Below, piece by piece: positions 34,401 to 46,124 of a stretch of 64,000 nucleotides of DNA. The translations under genes and the position numbers were made by a program. The notes under the pieces are model-generated. The model was given only the letters and a program-made list of their open reading frames with translations, was not told the DNA's origin and searched no databases. Numbering within the stretch: position 1 is the first letter of the stretch; each line of letters starts with the position of its first letter. The stretch spans positions 1 to 64,000 of the forward strand of contig JAKOGH010000024.1 in the NCBI GenBank assembly GCA_024811115.1. The letters run 5' to 3'. Source of the stretch: Terana coerulea (lineage: Eukaryota; Basidiomycota; Agaricomycetes; Polyporales; Phanerochaetaceae).

Positions 34401-35047
34401 GGCGGGCCAGCAGCTCGAGATCGAGCTCAAGGGCCAGTCCGTGATCAGGATCAGCGGCCATAACTACAACCACCAATGGAGGTACGCACACACTCGGCTT
34501 ACTGCAGCGTAGTGGCTCGTTGGCTGACGCGTGCTATAGCAAGAAGACCGTCGCGTCCTGGTCCGCCGTCATCGGCATCTCCTCCCGGCCGGACGGGCTG
34601 CACGTCACGCTCACGCACAATGTCGTGCCCGCGCAGAGCGCAGGCGACGACGCGGACGCGCTCGCCGACCGGTTCTTCCACGTCGACCTCGCCGCGCTGC
34701 ACCGCGCGAGCCTGCCCGAGCGCCTCACGCACCTCGAGGCGCTGCTGCCGCCGCTGCGCGACGCGTTCGAGGGCACGTGGGCGTACGCGTCTTTCGGCCT
34801 GCAGAAGTTCGGGCTCGTGAACCCCGTGTTCACGCGCCGCGGCGACTTCGTGCTCGAGGTCTTCCCGCACGAAGGGCCGGCGAACGCCGCCGCGACGTCG
34901 CGCAGTGCGCCCGTTAAGCCGGCGACACCCGTCCCGGCAACGGTCGCCACGCCCGCGCCGAGCTCTCACACGAAGAACGTGAACTTGGTGTTCACGCCAA
35001 GGAGCTACACGGTCACACCGCCCGTGCGGTACGTGAACGGTGTTTGA
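31438..35047 (+). CDS. Large protein of unknown family, tandem copy A
   Basis: About ten exons and roughly 1,100 aa; first exons 31438-31802, 31855-31992, 32046-32529, 32586-32686, 32742 onward. No signal peptide or membrane helix is obvious. Its sequence is strongly similar along the full length to copy B (35924-39510), with the same intron positions. Recurrent elements are a strand-rich block LPFHATFDKPELKFICNHEA and a related block FFIRFGAPHIKPLCPHEVVL, each followed by a helical segment (YLHTYLAFLHLAGNHVLFDL; YLDILLLYSYNIIYRL). The C-terminal third has SVGWLPTGGARNTVGTVWLS and a beta-rich end (SGHNYNHQW ... NPVFTRRGDFVLEVFPHEG). Single-base breaks occur near 31,866 and 32,965, where copy B is intact. 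I do not recognise the family and assign no function. Confidence 0.75.
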
Positions 35048-35923
35048 GACAGTGGCGACCGGCCAGCAGCAGACTTCGGTCACTCCAAGGTACGTGAGTT
35101 GTATCTAGGCATTGAAACATATGATTCATGTCTCACCTCCTCACATAGATATCCTTATATGTCGTACGATTTAGCACTTTTTCTTGTTGGTTTTTGGACT
35201 ATTCTTTACGGTAATGTAGCTTGTGTGTATATCCCTCTGATAATTTGATACAGTAGCCTTGTCCTGTTTATCACCACATGAGCGCATTATGCATCCGTAT
35301 GCACCCTACTTCATTATACGGTGGGTGCTTTTAATTAGCGGGACTAATTGTGAGCGTCTACAGCCAGGGACAAGCGATCGAGTCCTACTAGCACCAAGCT
35401 AGTGCAACCTGGAGATGCTCCCGCCTTCATTCAGGCAACGTCGGCCAGCGGACTGCGCTCGAACGTGCGGGTTTGCGCCCGTCCCCAACTTTTCCCCAAC
35501 CCATCCCCCCCGTTGCTGAGGTTGCGCGGCGTTGCTTGCCCGACAGCGCCATCATGACGAGTCTAAGAACTTGAACCCGAAGCACGCGCAGATCCTCGCA
35601 ACGCCATCCCCGCCACGCCACGACGCCACTCGCCCGGCTCGACCGTCGACGCGTTCTCCGCAGAACACGCGCCGAGGCTCGCACGTGGCGTAAGCGAGGG
35701 ACATCGTACTCGCGCGTAGCGACGAGGGGGCTGGGGCGCGTCCGCGGCACTGCCCATCACGCGGCCTGGCCCCGCGGCGCGAGCAGCTCGTCGTCGCGAT
35801 TGTCGAGGAAAATTGTTGATCAAAATGTCGCGAAAAAAATGGAGATATAATCCCCCGCCGATTCAGAGTTGCATTTGCTTCCACCCCCGCATTCTCCCCT
35901 CCTCCACGTCTTGTTTTCAAGCT
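35048..35923. other. Intergenic between the tandem pair
   Basis: No gene seen. A TATA-like gatataat at 35844-35851 lies about 75 bases upstream of the copy B start. A CT/GC-rich block at 35.4-35.8 kb has no recognisable content. Confidence 0.45.
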
Positions 35924-38900
35924 ATGGGCGGCGAAGACAACAACGCGCCGCACTCCTCGGCGTACCTCAACGCGCAGCTTGCGGCGCTCTGGCAGAACGC
36001 GCAGGACTCCGCGAGCGCGGAGGGCGCGGGCCACACGCACATCGGCACCCCGGCGCACCAGAAGACGAAGTACACGCGCGCGCTGGCGCAGTACCACCAC
36101 CTGCCGGACAAGCCGCACACCGCCCCGTTCGTGCTCGACGACCTGCCGTTCCACGCCACGTTCGACAAGCCCGAGCTCAAGCTTATCTGCAACCACGAGG
36201 CCGTCCTCCTCCTCAACATCAAGCACGGCCACGTCCGCCCTCGCTACGACGTCACGAAAATCAACGGTCATAACGGACATCTCGACGTGTGCGTGCTTTT
36301 ATATAGGCGCTTGTATCTCCGCTCAGTATCTATCTGCTTTGTTATAGGTCGAACCGGGGCTTCCGCAACTTGCATGTCGCGTTCCGTGTCCAGTTCACTC
36401 GCACGAATGTCAAGGGCGTCGACTCCAAGATCGGCAATGAGTCCTCTGCGCATCTCATTCAGATGATCGTTCTGCAGCTCGAGAGTACGTTTCGTTGCGG
36501 TAGTCGTCACGTCACTTGAGAGATGCTGACTTGGCGTTCCAGCGGCGAAGCTCGTCAAGTCCAACATCGACCCGGTCCTCGGCGCAGACTTCACTGATTC
36601 GCTCACCTACTACCTCCACACCTACCTCGCCTTCCTCCGTCTTGCCGGCAACCACGTGCTCTTCGATCTCCCCGACTTCGCCGCCGAGGACAAGTCGTCC
36701 TGGACGGACTACGCGCTGCTCCGCGAGCAGCTCAACCCGGACGAGTTCTGCGCCGACGTCACTCCTCTTCGGCATCGCGCCCAAGGTCATCAACGAGTAC
36801 CTCGACGCGCAGTGGGCGAAGGCGACGGACCTCGCGCGCGACGTCAACGACGCGCTCGCGGCGTCCATCGCCGAGGTCAGCACCAACTGGCTCGCGAACC
36901 CCGCCGTCGACAGCCACTTCTTCATCCGCTTCGGCGCGCCGCACGTCAAGCCGCTGTGCCAGCATGAGGTCGTGCTCTTCTTCGAGATCCAGGACGTCGC
37001 CTTCTTCGCGAGCAGCGACTTTGACAGGTGAGCGCGCCTGGCACCGAGCCGCTCGGTGCGTGGCTGACATTTGGCCGACAGGTCGGAGCCGCTGGCGATC
37101 TACCACGGCTGGACGATCGCCTTCATTGTCAACGCCGTCAATTACGACAGCAGCGTCGGTGTGCTTTCGCTTGACTTCTCCAGTATGTGTCTGCTCTGTA
37201 TCCGTCTTCGTTCTCAATATTGACCTTTGCTCTAGCTGCCAGGTACTCGGCCGCCTTCTCCAGTCTCGCGAAGATCGAGGGCATCGCGGTCAACTACTTC
37301 AACCTGCTCGAGCGCTTCCTCGCCGTCGATTATCTCGACATCCTCCTCTTGTACTCGTACAACATCGTCTACCGCCTCGTCCTCGACAACGGCCCCGTGC
37401 GCGCCGCCGATACCGGGTTCTGGAAGCGCGTGGACCACATCGCGCAGTACCAGCCCTTGCGGCGCCACGGCCAGGCCCTCATCTGGATCGAGCGCATCCG
37501 TGACATCTCCGCCGCCGGGTTCGACCAGATCCTCGCGCTCTCCGAGGACAGCATCAACCGGCTGCTCTTCACGCGCTGGAAGGCGGGCGGGGCCAACCAT
37601 CTGCTCTCCACTTGGGCACATGACGCGTTCAAGGCGACCTTCAACCCGCTCACCATCCGCCTGCTGTCCAATGGCAAGGTCATTGTCTACGTGGACATTC
37701 CCAAGGGCAAGCTGGGCACCCACAGGTAAGTAGGTGAGCTGGCTTAGAAGGCATATGCTGATCAGGGACGACAGTGTGGTTATTGAGAAGCACAACACAC
37801 CCACCCGGGCGCATGCCTTCTGGCAGTCTAGCTTCTGGCAAGAGCCCCTCCTCACCGACTCCGTGGTCAAGCCCTACGAGTTCGAGAACATCACTCTGGC
37901 CTTTGAGGCCGAGCTGGCGCTGCACTCAGCTGACAAGCTGGACGTCGAGGAGATCTTCGCCCTGGAGTTGTACAACTTTGTCACGGCGAACATCAAAAAC
38001 AAGCACCGCCTCAACATCAAGCATCTTCTCCTGAACTTGCGTGGTATGTCGTCGTCAACAGCACTTATATAGGATATCATTCATATGTCTTCCAGGTGCC
38101 CGGTACATCCCCGAGCTGTCGCACGTCAGCAACCTCGGCACTGGCAAAGGACGCGGCGGAGAGGCTCGAGACTCTGACGGACCGCATCGGCAAGTACCTG
38201 ACCAGCGTCGCCCGCGGCGGCCACGCCATCCTCAAGACGATCCCCACGCTTCTCGACAACGAGGTTGACCCGTTCGCGTTCGCGGACCTGTCCTTCAAGG
38301 TCCTCACCCAGGAGGAGATCACCATCGAGCACTACTACGCGACCGAGACCCGCAGCGTCGCCGAGACGCCGCTGGTCGTCATCTTCGGCGTGAGCTCGCG
38401 GCGGCCGCTGCCCGTCTTCCACAACAAGTGGTCCGTCGGCTGGCTGCCGAGCGGCAGCTCGAAGAAAGCGGTCGGCACGATCTGGCTGTCGAAGGAGAGC
38501 TTCCTCGAGCGCCGCATCCTCAGCGTGCTTGAGGACTTCAACGCGCGCACGACGGTCGTGCCCCAGTCCGCTGGCGTGCGCAACGGCGTGTGGAGCTGCG
38601 AGCTGACGACGTGGGGCCAGCACGAGCGGCGCGGCGGGCGTGGCGAGCGTTGTGCGTGGAAGGAGGTCGCGAGCAGCTCGCCGCGGTACCTCGAGTATGT
38701 GTGGGAGCACCAGGACGAGTGGAACTATGAGAGCGAGGGCACGGACCCGTCCGAAGGCACCGGCGAATACTCCCTGTCTTGTGAGCACCCGCCCGATTTC
38801 TGTAGACGTTTGTGAACTGACTCGGGATGCGCCGTGCGCCAGGCCACACCGAGAACAAGCTCGTCATCCCCACCGACTACCGGGCTGGCCACGACCTCGA

Positions 38901-39510
38901 GATCGAGCTCAAGGGCCAGTCGATCGTCAAAATCAGCGGGCACAACTACAGCCACCAGTGGAGGTAAGCGCGTCCCTTGTGCCGCCTGCGTGTGCACGCT
39001 GACGCCCGCTGCAGCAAGAAGACGGTCGCGTCCTGGTCCGCGGTCGTCCGCATCTGCTCGCACCCCGACGGCCTGCGCCTCGAGCTCCAGCACGAGCTCG
39101 TGCCGGCGCAGGTCGCGGCGGACGACGACAAGACCGCGGACGTGTACCTGCACGCGAACCTCGCGGCGCTGCACCGCGAGAGCCTGCCCGCGCGGCTCAC
39201 GCAGCTCGAGGACATGCTGCTCAAGCTCAAGGACGCGCTCGAGGGCGCGTGGGCGTACAGCTCGTTCGGCCTGCAGCGCTTCGGGTTCGTGAACCCCGTG
39301 TTCACGCGCCGCGGCGACCTCGTGCTCGAGGTGTTCCCGCACGACGGCCCCGTGCTCGCGACGCCACCGCCGCCGCTCAAGGTCATGACGGTCTCGGAGT
39401 CCCCCGCGCCCGTGGCGACGCCTGCGCCGTCCAAGTCAAGCGTGAACATGGTCTTCACCCCGAGGAGCTACACGGGCTCGCCTGCCGGCAAGTACCTGAA
39501 CGGTTACTAG
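35924..39510 (+). CDS. Large protein of unknown family, tandem copy B
   Basis: Full-length paralogue of copy A in the same orientation, 876 bases downstream. It starts MGGEDNNAPHSSAYLNAQLA at 35924; the first exons are 35924-36288 and 36348-36484 and then 36543 onward, with introns at the positions used by copy A. Shared blocks include TRTNVKGVDSKIGNESSAHL, DHIAQYQPLRRHGQALIWIE, IRLLSNGK, IEHYYATETRSVAETPL and SLSC before a late intron, plus the C-terminal KKTVASWSAV and NPVFTRRGDLVLEVFPHDG. Most difference lies in the first 60 residues and the low-complexity Pro/Val/Ala C-terminal linker. Breaks at about 36,768 (one extra base) and 38,146 (AAA for AA) fall where copy A is continuous. It is probably cytosolic. 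Function unknown. Confidence 0.75.
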
Positions 39511-39829
39511 GTGCAGATACGGTGTGAAATGCAGCGTACTGCGCGCATCCAAGACATGGCACATGGCTCCATCGAAGCTACTCGTACAAATCCCGATCTC
39601 TTCATCCCTTAGGAACACATCTATGTTGTCCCAACTAATTGATTGTATGCAAAAATTATGTTTGGAAGTAGTGTAGTCCGCTCGCGTTCGAATAATATCA
39701 TGGGGCCCCCAAATGATTCGTCACCTCGTTTAGCGTGCTCCGTTGGTCAGTGCACGGAGTGCAGTCGAGGTTCGCAGCCAGCCGCAGTTTTTCGCTTGCT
39801 CATGGTCGCTGTAGCTAAGCATGCGCATG
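39511..39829. other. Intergenic, nothing recognised
   Basis: Convergent 3' flanks of copy B and the F-box gene. No terminator motif is distinctive. Confidence 0.35.
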
Positions 39830-41358
39830 TTAGGGAAACAACGCGTGCAGTCTTCTCGCCACGTCGTGCGGGCTATCCACATTCGCGAACGGGCTGTGCA
39901 CCTCGAGGACCTTCAGACTCGTGTGGGCGTGCTCGCACACTACTGCCTCGTGGACGTCGTCGGCTGGCCCAGGCGCAGACGCGTCGAGCGCCAGGCCCAA
40001 GATGGGACAGACGGGGACAGTGCCGCGCAAAGTGCACGAGCGCGCGGGGGGTCGGGCGGGGCACGGCGTCGGGGGTTTCGGCACCCGCGAGGGCCATGAC
40101 GACGAGCACTCGGAGGTCCGGCCAGGCGCACGCCATCGCGAGCGCGTCCTCGTCGTGCAGGTCCGGCTGGATGTGCGCCTGGATGCGCAGCTCCTGAAGC
40201 GCGTGCAGCGCGTACAGCAGCGACATCGTCCGGGCGGAGATTGGGCACACGGTCGCCCGGGGTTGTACACTGTATGCTCGACCCAGAGACGGACGCAACG
40301 CAGGGATGTGAACGTGTGGATGGCCTCGAAGCAGCGCTGCACGGCGGACGGGGCGGACGGTGCGCTCACTTGTAGGTCCAATATCTGTGCGCGCGGCGCG
40401 TGGAAGGTTTCGAGGAAGGTCGCGGCGCTATCCATTTCGGGCGCCCAGATGTTCAAATTTTCCAGCGAGCTTAGGACGACATCGCTCGTGTATGTCCAGC
40501 TTGCGAGGTCTGGTACCCGGATAACCATGGAGGTGAGATTAGAGGCGTTGGCCAAATGCGAGATTGCCCTGGTATCAACAGCGACGTTGCTCTCGAAGAC
40601 ACGAAGGCGCGGAAGGTTGAGGACGAGTTCGGAAAGCTCAGGCGAACAACAGCCAAGGATGTTTTGTACTGGGGAGTTAAGGACGACAGAGAGGGTCTTA
40701 AGATACGGGTACGCGCCCTTCAGAGCAGATACGACTTTGGTGCTCTCGATTGCGCAGCCGTAGATCTTGACCGTGTGGAGCGCCAGGTTGAAAAGTCGGG
40801 GTATGCAGCCAAGCAGGTCTCTAAAGGCAGGGTGCCACCTCCACGTAAGTTCCAGAAGGTTTGGGAATAACGGTGTGGTACAGGGCCCTAAGAGTCGGGC
40901 ATGTATCTGCAGCGAGACAATGCGAAGGAGTTCATCGGAATACTCGGAAGCTTGCAGGGGGGAGTGATAGGGGCCCAGCGCCAAGATGAAGGACACGGAT
41001 GCGATGCGCATTCTTGAACATGCTGTCCCAATCTTGCGGTAAGGGGTCACTTTTGAATTGCTGGGAGGTAATTCTGAGAACGAAAAAACAGGGCGCTGCG
41101 ACGGCTACTCACCAGCTCTGTTATGTGGCTATTACTAGGCCAAGGCGATTGTCTTGACTGGATGCATAGTAATTGGGACGGCATGCTAGATAGCAGTGGT
41201 CCCAATCCATCCACTCTGTACCATAAAGCGGCCATAGCTGTTTCGTAGAACGCCGAGCATGTGCGGGCAAGAGCGGCGGAAGTCTGGTAATCATAGCTCG
41301 AAGTGCACTGTGAAAATATGATATGCTGAATGTCTGACACTAGGAGACATGAATGCAT
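39830..41358 (-). CDS. F-box/LRR-type protein with several frame breaks
   Basis: The minus-strand ATG at 41358 starts MHSCLLVSDIQHIIFSQC, and the following CSAFYETAMAALWYRVDGLG is the usual F-box of Agaricomycete proteins (hydrophobic lead, then ALWYRV). A short intron of about 39 bases separates exon 1 from the rest. The body is leucine-rich-repeat-like (NLLELTWRWHPAF, LKTLSVVLNSPV, LSELVLNLPRLRVFES, SLENLNIWAPEM, LRCVRLWVEHTVY, LQELRIQAHIQPDLHDEDAL). Such proteins recruit substrates to SCF ubiquitin ligases through Skp1. The frame jumps near 40,960 (C6 run), 40,258 and 40,005; the last two compensate each other, restoring the original frame to a TAA at 39830. Target unknown. Confidence 0.7.
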
Positions 41359-41960
41359 CTCGGCGAGCTCGTCTGAAGACCAGGTATGTCAGAGAGAGGA
41401 GTTTAACGCCGCTGGGTGCTCACTCACCCTTGTGCGGGGCAAGGTTGGTTTTTGAGGGGATGAGAGCACCAAAAGTAACCTGGAACGTACGAAAATACCT
41501 GTCGGCCGCTACGGCAACCTCGTTATAGGGGCTCCATACTGTACCTCCCTTCACTGGAATGTGAAGTAATTAAGCACATTCCCCTTTCAGCTCTAAACTG
41601 GATCAGGTTAAAAACTAGTATTCCAGGGTCATCTGAGTAAAAAAAAACAATCAAAGGGATAGAATAGCATTTTGAGAGGATGTAGCAATTGCAGAGAGCC
41701 GGCTCTGCGTTAGTCGAGCGGCGGTGGTGGTTTCAGTCGAAAAACCGAGGGCACCCGAATCTGGGCAAGGCCCGACGCGTGACGAGACGGGTGTCACCCA
41801 TCAGATGGGCTTTGTCACGGGACGGGATGTCACGTTCTTGCGTCAGGATCGCACCAAATTGGCATCGGAAGCTTTTTGCTACATTAGTCGCACAACGGCA
41901 CTATGCCCGACGACCCGTCCGCACTCACCCTGCAGAACAGTAGCCCGCACGTCGAGGACG
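41359..41960. other. Divergent promoter region, F-box gene and permease
   Basis: Contains an A-run near 41,640 and an alternative in-frame-looking start at 41,902 (MPDDPSALTLQ) that could open the permease if a one-base break lies before 42,000. Nothing else seen. Confidence 0.4.
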
Positions 41961-43973
41961 ATGTCGACCGAAGGCCCGCCCTCGCCAAAAATCCGGGATC
42001 CCGAGCACGCCGTGCCGGTGCTTGAGGAGGAGGTGCCCGTCGGCGCGCTCCCTGTCCCGCCGGCGGACAAGCACCATGCGCTGCACAGAGGGCTGTCGGC
42101 GCGCCAGGTCTCGATGATTGCCATAGCGGGGACGATTGGTACGGGGCTGTTTCTTGGAACGGGCAGGTCGCTCGCGCAGGGAGGCCCGGCAAGCATGCTT
42201 ATATGCTATGCCATCGTCGGATGGATCGTGTACATTACGCTGCTGCTATTGGGAGAAATGGCGACGCAGTACCCTGTTGCGGGTGAGTAGCTCTTTACTA
42301 CACATTCGTATAGTGCATCTGATACGCAGTGTGAAGGATCATTCAATGCATATGCTACGCGGTTTTTCTCCCCGTCGTACGGCTTTGCACTCTCTTGGAA
42401 TTATTGGTTCAATGACGCGGTGTCCGTTGCCTCAGACCTAACAGCTGCACAGCTCGTGCTTCAATTCTGGACCGACTGGCATCCATGGGTCATCAGCTTG
42501 CTCTTCTGGGTATTTCTCGTCGGGGTCAACGCGACCCATGTCAGTGCCTATGGAGAACTCGGTGAGCCGCCATGTCATCATTGTCCAGAAAATGTGCTAA
42601 GCAACTCTGTAGAATATTGGCTCGCTTCCTTGAAAGTCGTAACGATCGTGATCTTCATCATCGTCGGCATTCTAGTCAACGTCGGGGTCAACCAAGAGCA
42701 CGCTTATATTGGCGCGAAGAATTGGCATATTCCCGGAGCACCCTTCGTTGGTGGCTTTGGTGGATTTGCCCGGGTATTCGTAACGGCTAGCTTTGCCTAT
42801 GGCGGCACTGAGAGTCTGGGTATTACCGCCGGTGAAACCAAGAACCCTTCGCGCAACATGCCGCGAGTTGTGAAGTTTGTCTTCTGGAGGTACGTACTGT
42901 TGTCGTACAATACGCGATACCTGTACAACGAAACAATCCGCAGAATCATCCTATTCTACCTGATTAGCATCCTTCTCATCGGGCTGAATGTTCCATGGGA
43001 CTATCCTGGTCTTTCAAATAAAACCACGACGACATCCCCATTCACGGTTGTTTTCAAGGAGATTGGGTCTAGTACGTGATTACCAAAATTCAACTGCGCT
43101 GCAACACTGACCTGGCCTTGCCAGACGTATCCGCCTCCTTTATGAACACCGTCATTCTGACATCTGTCCTTTCTGCCGGCAACCATGCTTTATTTGCCGG
43201 CACACGTGTCCTGTACGGCCTCGCCGTCACGTCGCCGCAACCCCAAGCCCCCCAGCTCTTCTCTTGGACGACGCAATCCGGAATCCCACTGCCCGCGCTG
43301 TTCGCGACGAGCAGCGTGAGCATCCTCTGCTTCGGCAGCAGCTTCATCGGGAGCGGCCAGCTCTGGGGCTGGCTGCAGAACATCGTCGGCGTGTCGAACC
43401 AGATCGCGTGGGTGTCCATCGGCCTCGCGAGCTGGCGCTTCCGCCGCGCGTGGGTGCGCCAGGGCCGATCACTCGATGAGCTCAAGTTCCGCGCGGCGTG
43501 GACGTGGCCCTGGGGCCCGCCATTCGTAGTGATTACTGTGATTGCCCTCATCATCAGTGAGTCGCTTTGCACCTTCAGAACATGCACTTTGACTCAATGG
43601 TCGCGCTTTACCAGTCCAAGGATGGTCTTCTGTCATCCCTCACTTCTCCGCAGTCGACTTTGTGTCGTTCTACATTGAGATACCCGTGATGCTCGTCATG
43701 TACCTCGTGTGGCTCACCTTCAAGCGTCTGCCCTTGCTCAAGGCGCAGCCCGTCAACGTGGTTGACGCTCCGCCGTTGCCGGGAACCTCCACGTCTGCTG
43801 GAGCCGTTCCGCGAAGCAAGCGATGGTTTGATTTGGTCGACACTGAGACTGTTGATTTACATAGGGACGAGCATCAGGATGAAGTGACGGACGTCATTGA
43901 GGAGCAGGAGCGCGAAAGGAGGGTGAAGGGGCGTGCCGGGGTGTTATGGAGATTGTTCTATACTGTGGCGTGA
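41961..43973 (+). CDS. Amino-acid permease (APC superfamily, fungal YAT type)
   Basis: Around six exons from an ATG at 41961, about 560 aa, with twelve predicted membrane helices. Helix 1 carries the family signature LSARQVSMIAIAGTIGTGLF followed by GTGRSLAQGGPAS. Helix 2 is AIVGWIVYITLLLLGEMATQ. Later diagnostic blocks are FFSPSYGFALSWNYWFNDAV, ASFAYGGTESLGITAGET followed by KNPSRNMPRVV, SVLSAGNHALFAGTRVLYGL, and NQIAWVSIGLASWRFR. The N- and C-terminal tails are hydrophilic, the latter Glu/Arg-rich. The family imports amino acids across the plasma membrane with protons; substrate cannot be told from sequence. The first intron (donor near 42,283) leaves one base too many in the simplest model. 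Confidence 0.88.
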
Positions 43974-44324
43974 AATCTGTAATCTCATAGCGTGTACAAC
44001 CATTTTCCATCACATTGCTTTCCGGTCAATAAGTCAGTCCGCCCTTGTCGTGCTTTGCTACTTGAGCTGTGTAACTTCAATGAGGTCTCTTTGCCGCTTG
44101 CAGTGAAGCGCGGGACTAATTGCTGCTTCGCAAGTCACCTTGACGGTTGACACTCATCTTCCTCACCTCTACCGCCTGTTTACTCAGGCCTCCGACCGCT
44201 CGAGCTACTGTCTTTGAATCCGACTGAAGACACTGTTTGTCAGTTTCTGTCAGTATGTCAAGTCTATGAACTCCATGTTCTTAACTGCTAATGGTTCTCA
44301 AGCTCAGCCTGCGACCCACATCCA
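43974..44324. other. Intergenic, nothing recognised
   Basis: Short flank upstream of ATG5. No distinct promoter element called. Confidence 0.35.
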
Positions 44325-45535
44325 ATGACGACCTACATGCGACCACCCGCCTCCGCATTCTCAACACCGGCCTCGACGACGCTCTTCCGCAGGCTGACGT
44401 GGGAGGGCACGGTCCCGCTCGAGATCCGGGTCGACTCGAAGGAGCTGCCCGCGAACAGCGACCGCGGGCTGGAGTGCTACTACGTCCAGGCGCCGCGCGT
44501 GAGCTACCTGCCGCTGCTCGTGCCCGAGCTGAAGCGGTTCCTGATGGACGTCGTCTTCGACGAGGCCGCGGCGCGCGTCGTGAAGGAGGAGGACTGGTGG
44601 TTCGAGAGCGAGGACGGGAGCCTGCTCAAGTGGTGCGTCCCCGCCCCCTGCCCCGCCGCGGGCACTGAGGATGCTCACGCGCGGCCGCCAGGCACTGGCC
44701 GATCGGCCTCATCTACGACAACCAGCTCATCACGCAGTCCGTGCGGTCCGCGCCGTCGGCGGCGCAGGCGACGCCGCTGCGGCTCGCGCTGCACCTCGCG
44801 TCGCCGCCGACGGAGAAGCTGCTGCTCGCGCCGAGCGCGGAGGCGTGCAAGCAGGCGTTCATGGGCCAGATGAAGGAGGCGGACTTCATCCGCTGGGGGA
44901 ACACGAAGCGCATGACGGGGCTCCGGAAGGCGGAGCAGGACGGGCTGTGGGAGGGCATCCGCGAACGTGCGTCCTCAGTCACTCTTATATGCCTGCGTGC
45001 GAGGCTGAGGGAGAGGGTGGTGCAGACAGCTTTGACGAGTATTGGCGCGTGGCGTCGAAGGTCACGCCGACGACAGCACCGACACGACCGCTGTCGCCTC
45101 CGCCGGGCAACTCGACGTCGCTGCACACAAGACCGCCATCTGTAGACCAAAATACGGGCTCTGCGCCAGACAGAGACGGCGCATACAACGTGCGCAGCGT
45201 CCCTGTCCGTGTGTACCTGCCCGAGGGCCCTGTGTTGCAAGACCTCGTCCCACCGAGTCTGGAAGACGGTAGGTTGCCGCACTCAATCTTGCGTGCACTC
45301 AAAACTGACTTCGAGTTGCCCAGGAGCGGTGAACGACCTCGGCCACGTCCTTAGCTCGATCCTTCCGCAGCTCTTTCCGCCGACACCATCAGATCCACCC
45401 TTCCAGGACCTCGCATACGCCATGATACAGGGCGTCGTTGCGCCGCGCGACACCGAGATGGCGTGGCTGGGCGCGTGTATGGCGGGCGCGGATGGCTGGG
45501 TGAACGTGTGCGTTGGATTGCTGCGGGATAGATGA
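44325..45535 (+). CDS. ATG5: Autophagy protein 5 (Atg12 conjugation target)
   Basis: Four exons, 44325-44632, 44692-44966, 45026-45268 and 45324-45535, give 345 aa with clean GT-AG introns and no frame break. N-terminal UblA region: LFRRLTWEGTVPLEIRV, then VSYLPLLVPELKRFL. The central WHWPIGLIYD is highly characteristic. The helix-rich linker holds FMGQMKEADFIRWG, whose Lys corresponds to the conserved lysine that becomes joined to Atg12. The C-terminal UblB region includes VPVRVYLPEGPVLQD and WLGACMAGADGWVNVCV. Atg5-Atg12 binds Atg16 and promotes Atg8 lipidation at the phagophore. A Ser/Pro/Thr-rich insert (TAPTRPLSPPPGNSTS) makes it slightly longer than the animal protein. Confidence 0.93.
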
Positions 45536-46124
45536 TCGCTCCTTGCTTTGCATTGTACCCTTTGATATACTGCTCTCTCTGTTCGGAATGTGACACACTT
45601 AGAAATCGAGCCAGGTCGAGAACGGGCGGTGGCAACCAGCGCCCTAGTACTTCTGCAAGAGTGCCTGAGTTTGAAGGTAGACACTGGATCCAAGTGCAAC
45701 TTCGCGGAACGGAAACATGTGATTGCAGTGAACAGTGCACGAAATGTATCTCAATTGGCGTGAGCTTGAGTGAGAACAAGATTGGCAAAACTGCAGCACG
45801 GGCATGTTGAAATGTTGAAGGACCATACTGCAATACGCACCCAACATCCTACCGTGTTGTGGCGTCTACCGACCTCTTGGTGAGCGGGATGTGCAAACCG
45901 GGGTCACCGCACAGAAGACGTCAATCTGCGACAAGCTTACTTGACAGAACGCTGCAGTATGAAATGTCGCACGTCGGTCAAACAAGAAGAATTTCAGAGT
46001 CCAACCTGAATGAGCGTAAACTATGATACAGCTATATTGATGTAGTACAGTATGGGCAGGCACCCAGAATCACTAATAGTACAATTGTCCTTGATTTCAA
46101 AGCCCTTGCGGCTGAATAGCCAAC
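45536..46124. other. Intergenic, nothing recognised
   Basis: Convergent 3' flanks of ATG5 and the Gly/His-rich gene. No feature seen. Confidence 0.4.

Noticed and set aside
35924..39510. Assignment of the large tandem proteins to the TULIP/P47 family
   Set aside because: Only vague similarity in strand pattern and one Gly-Trp motif. Not enough without structural comparison.
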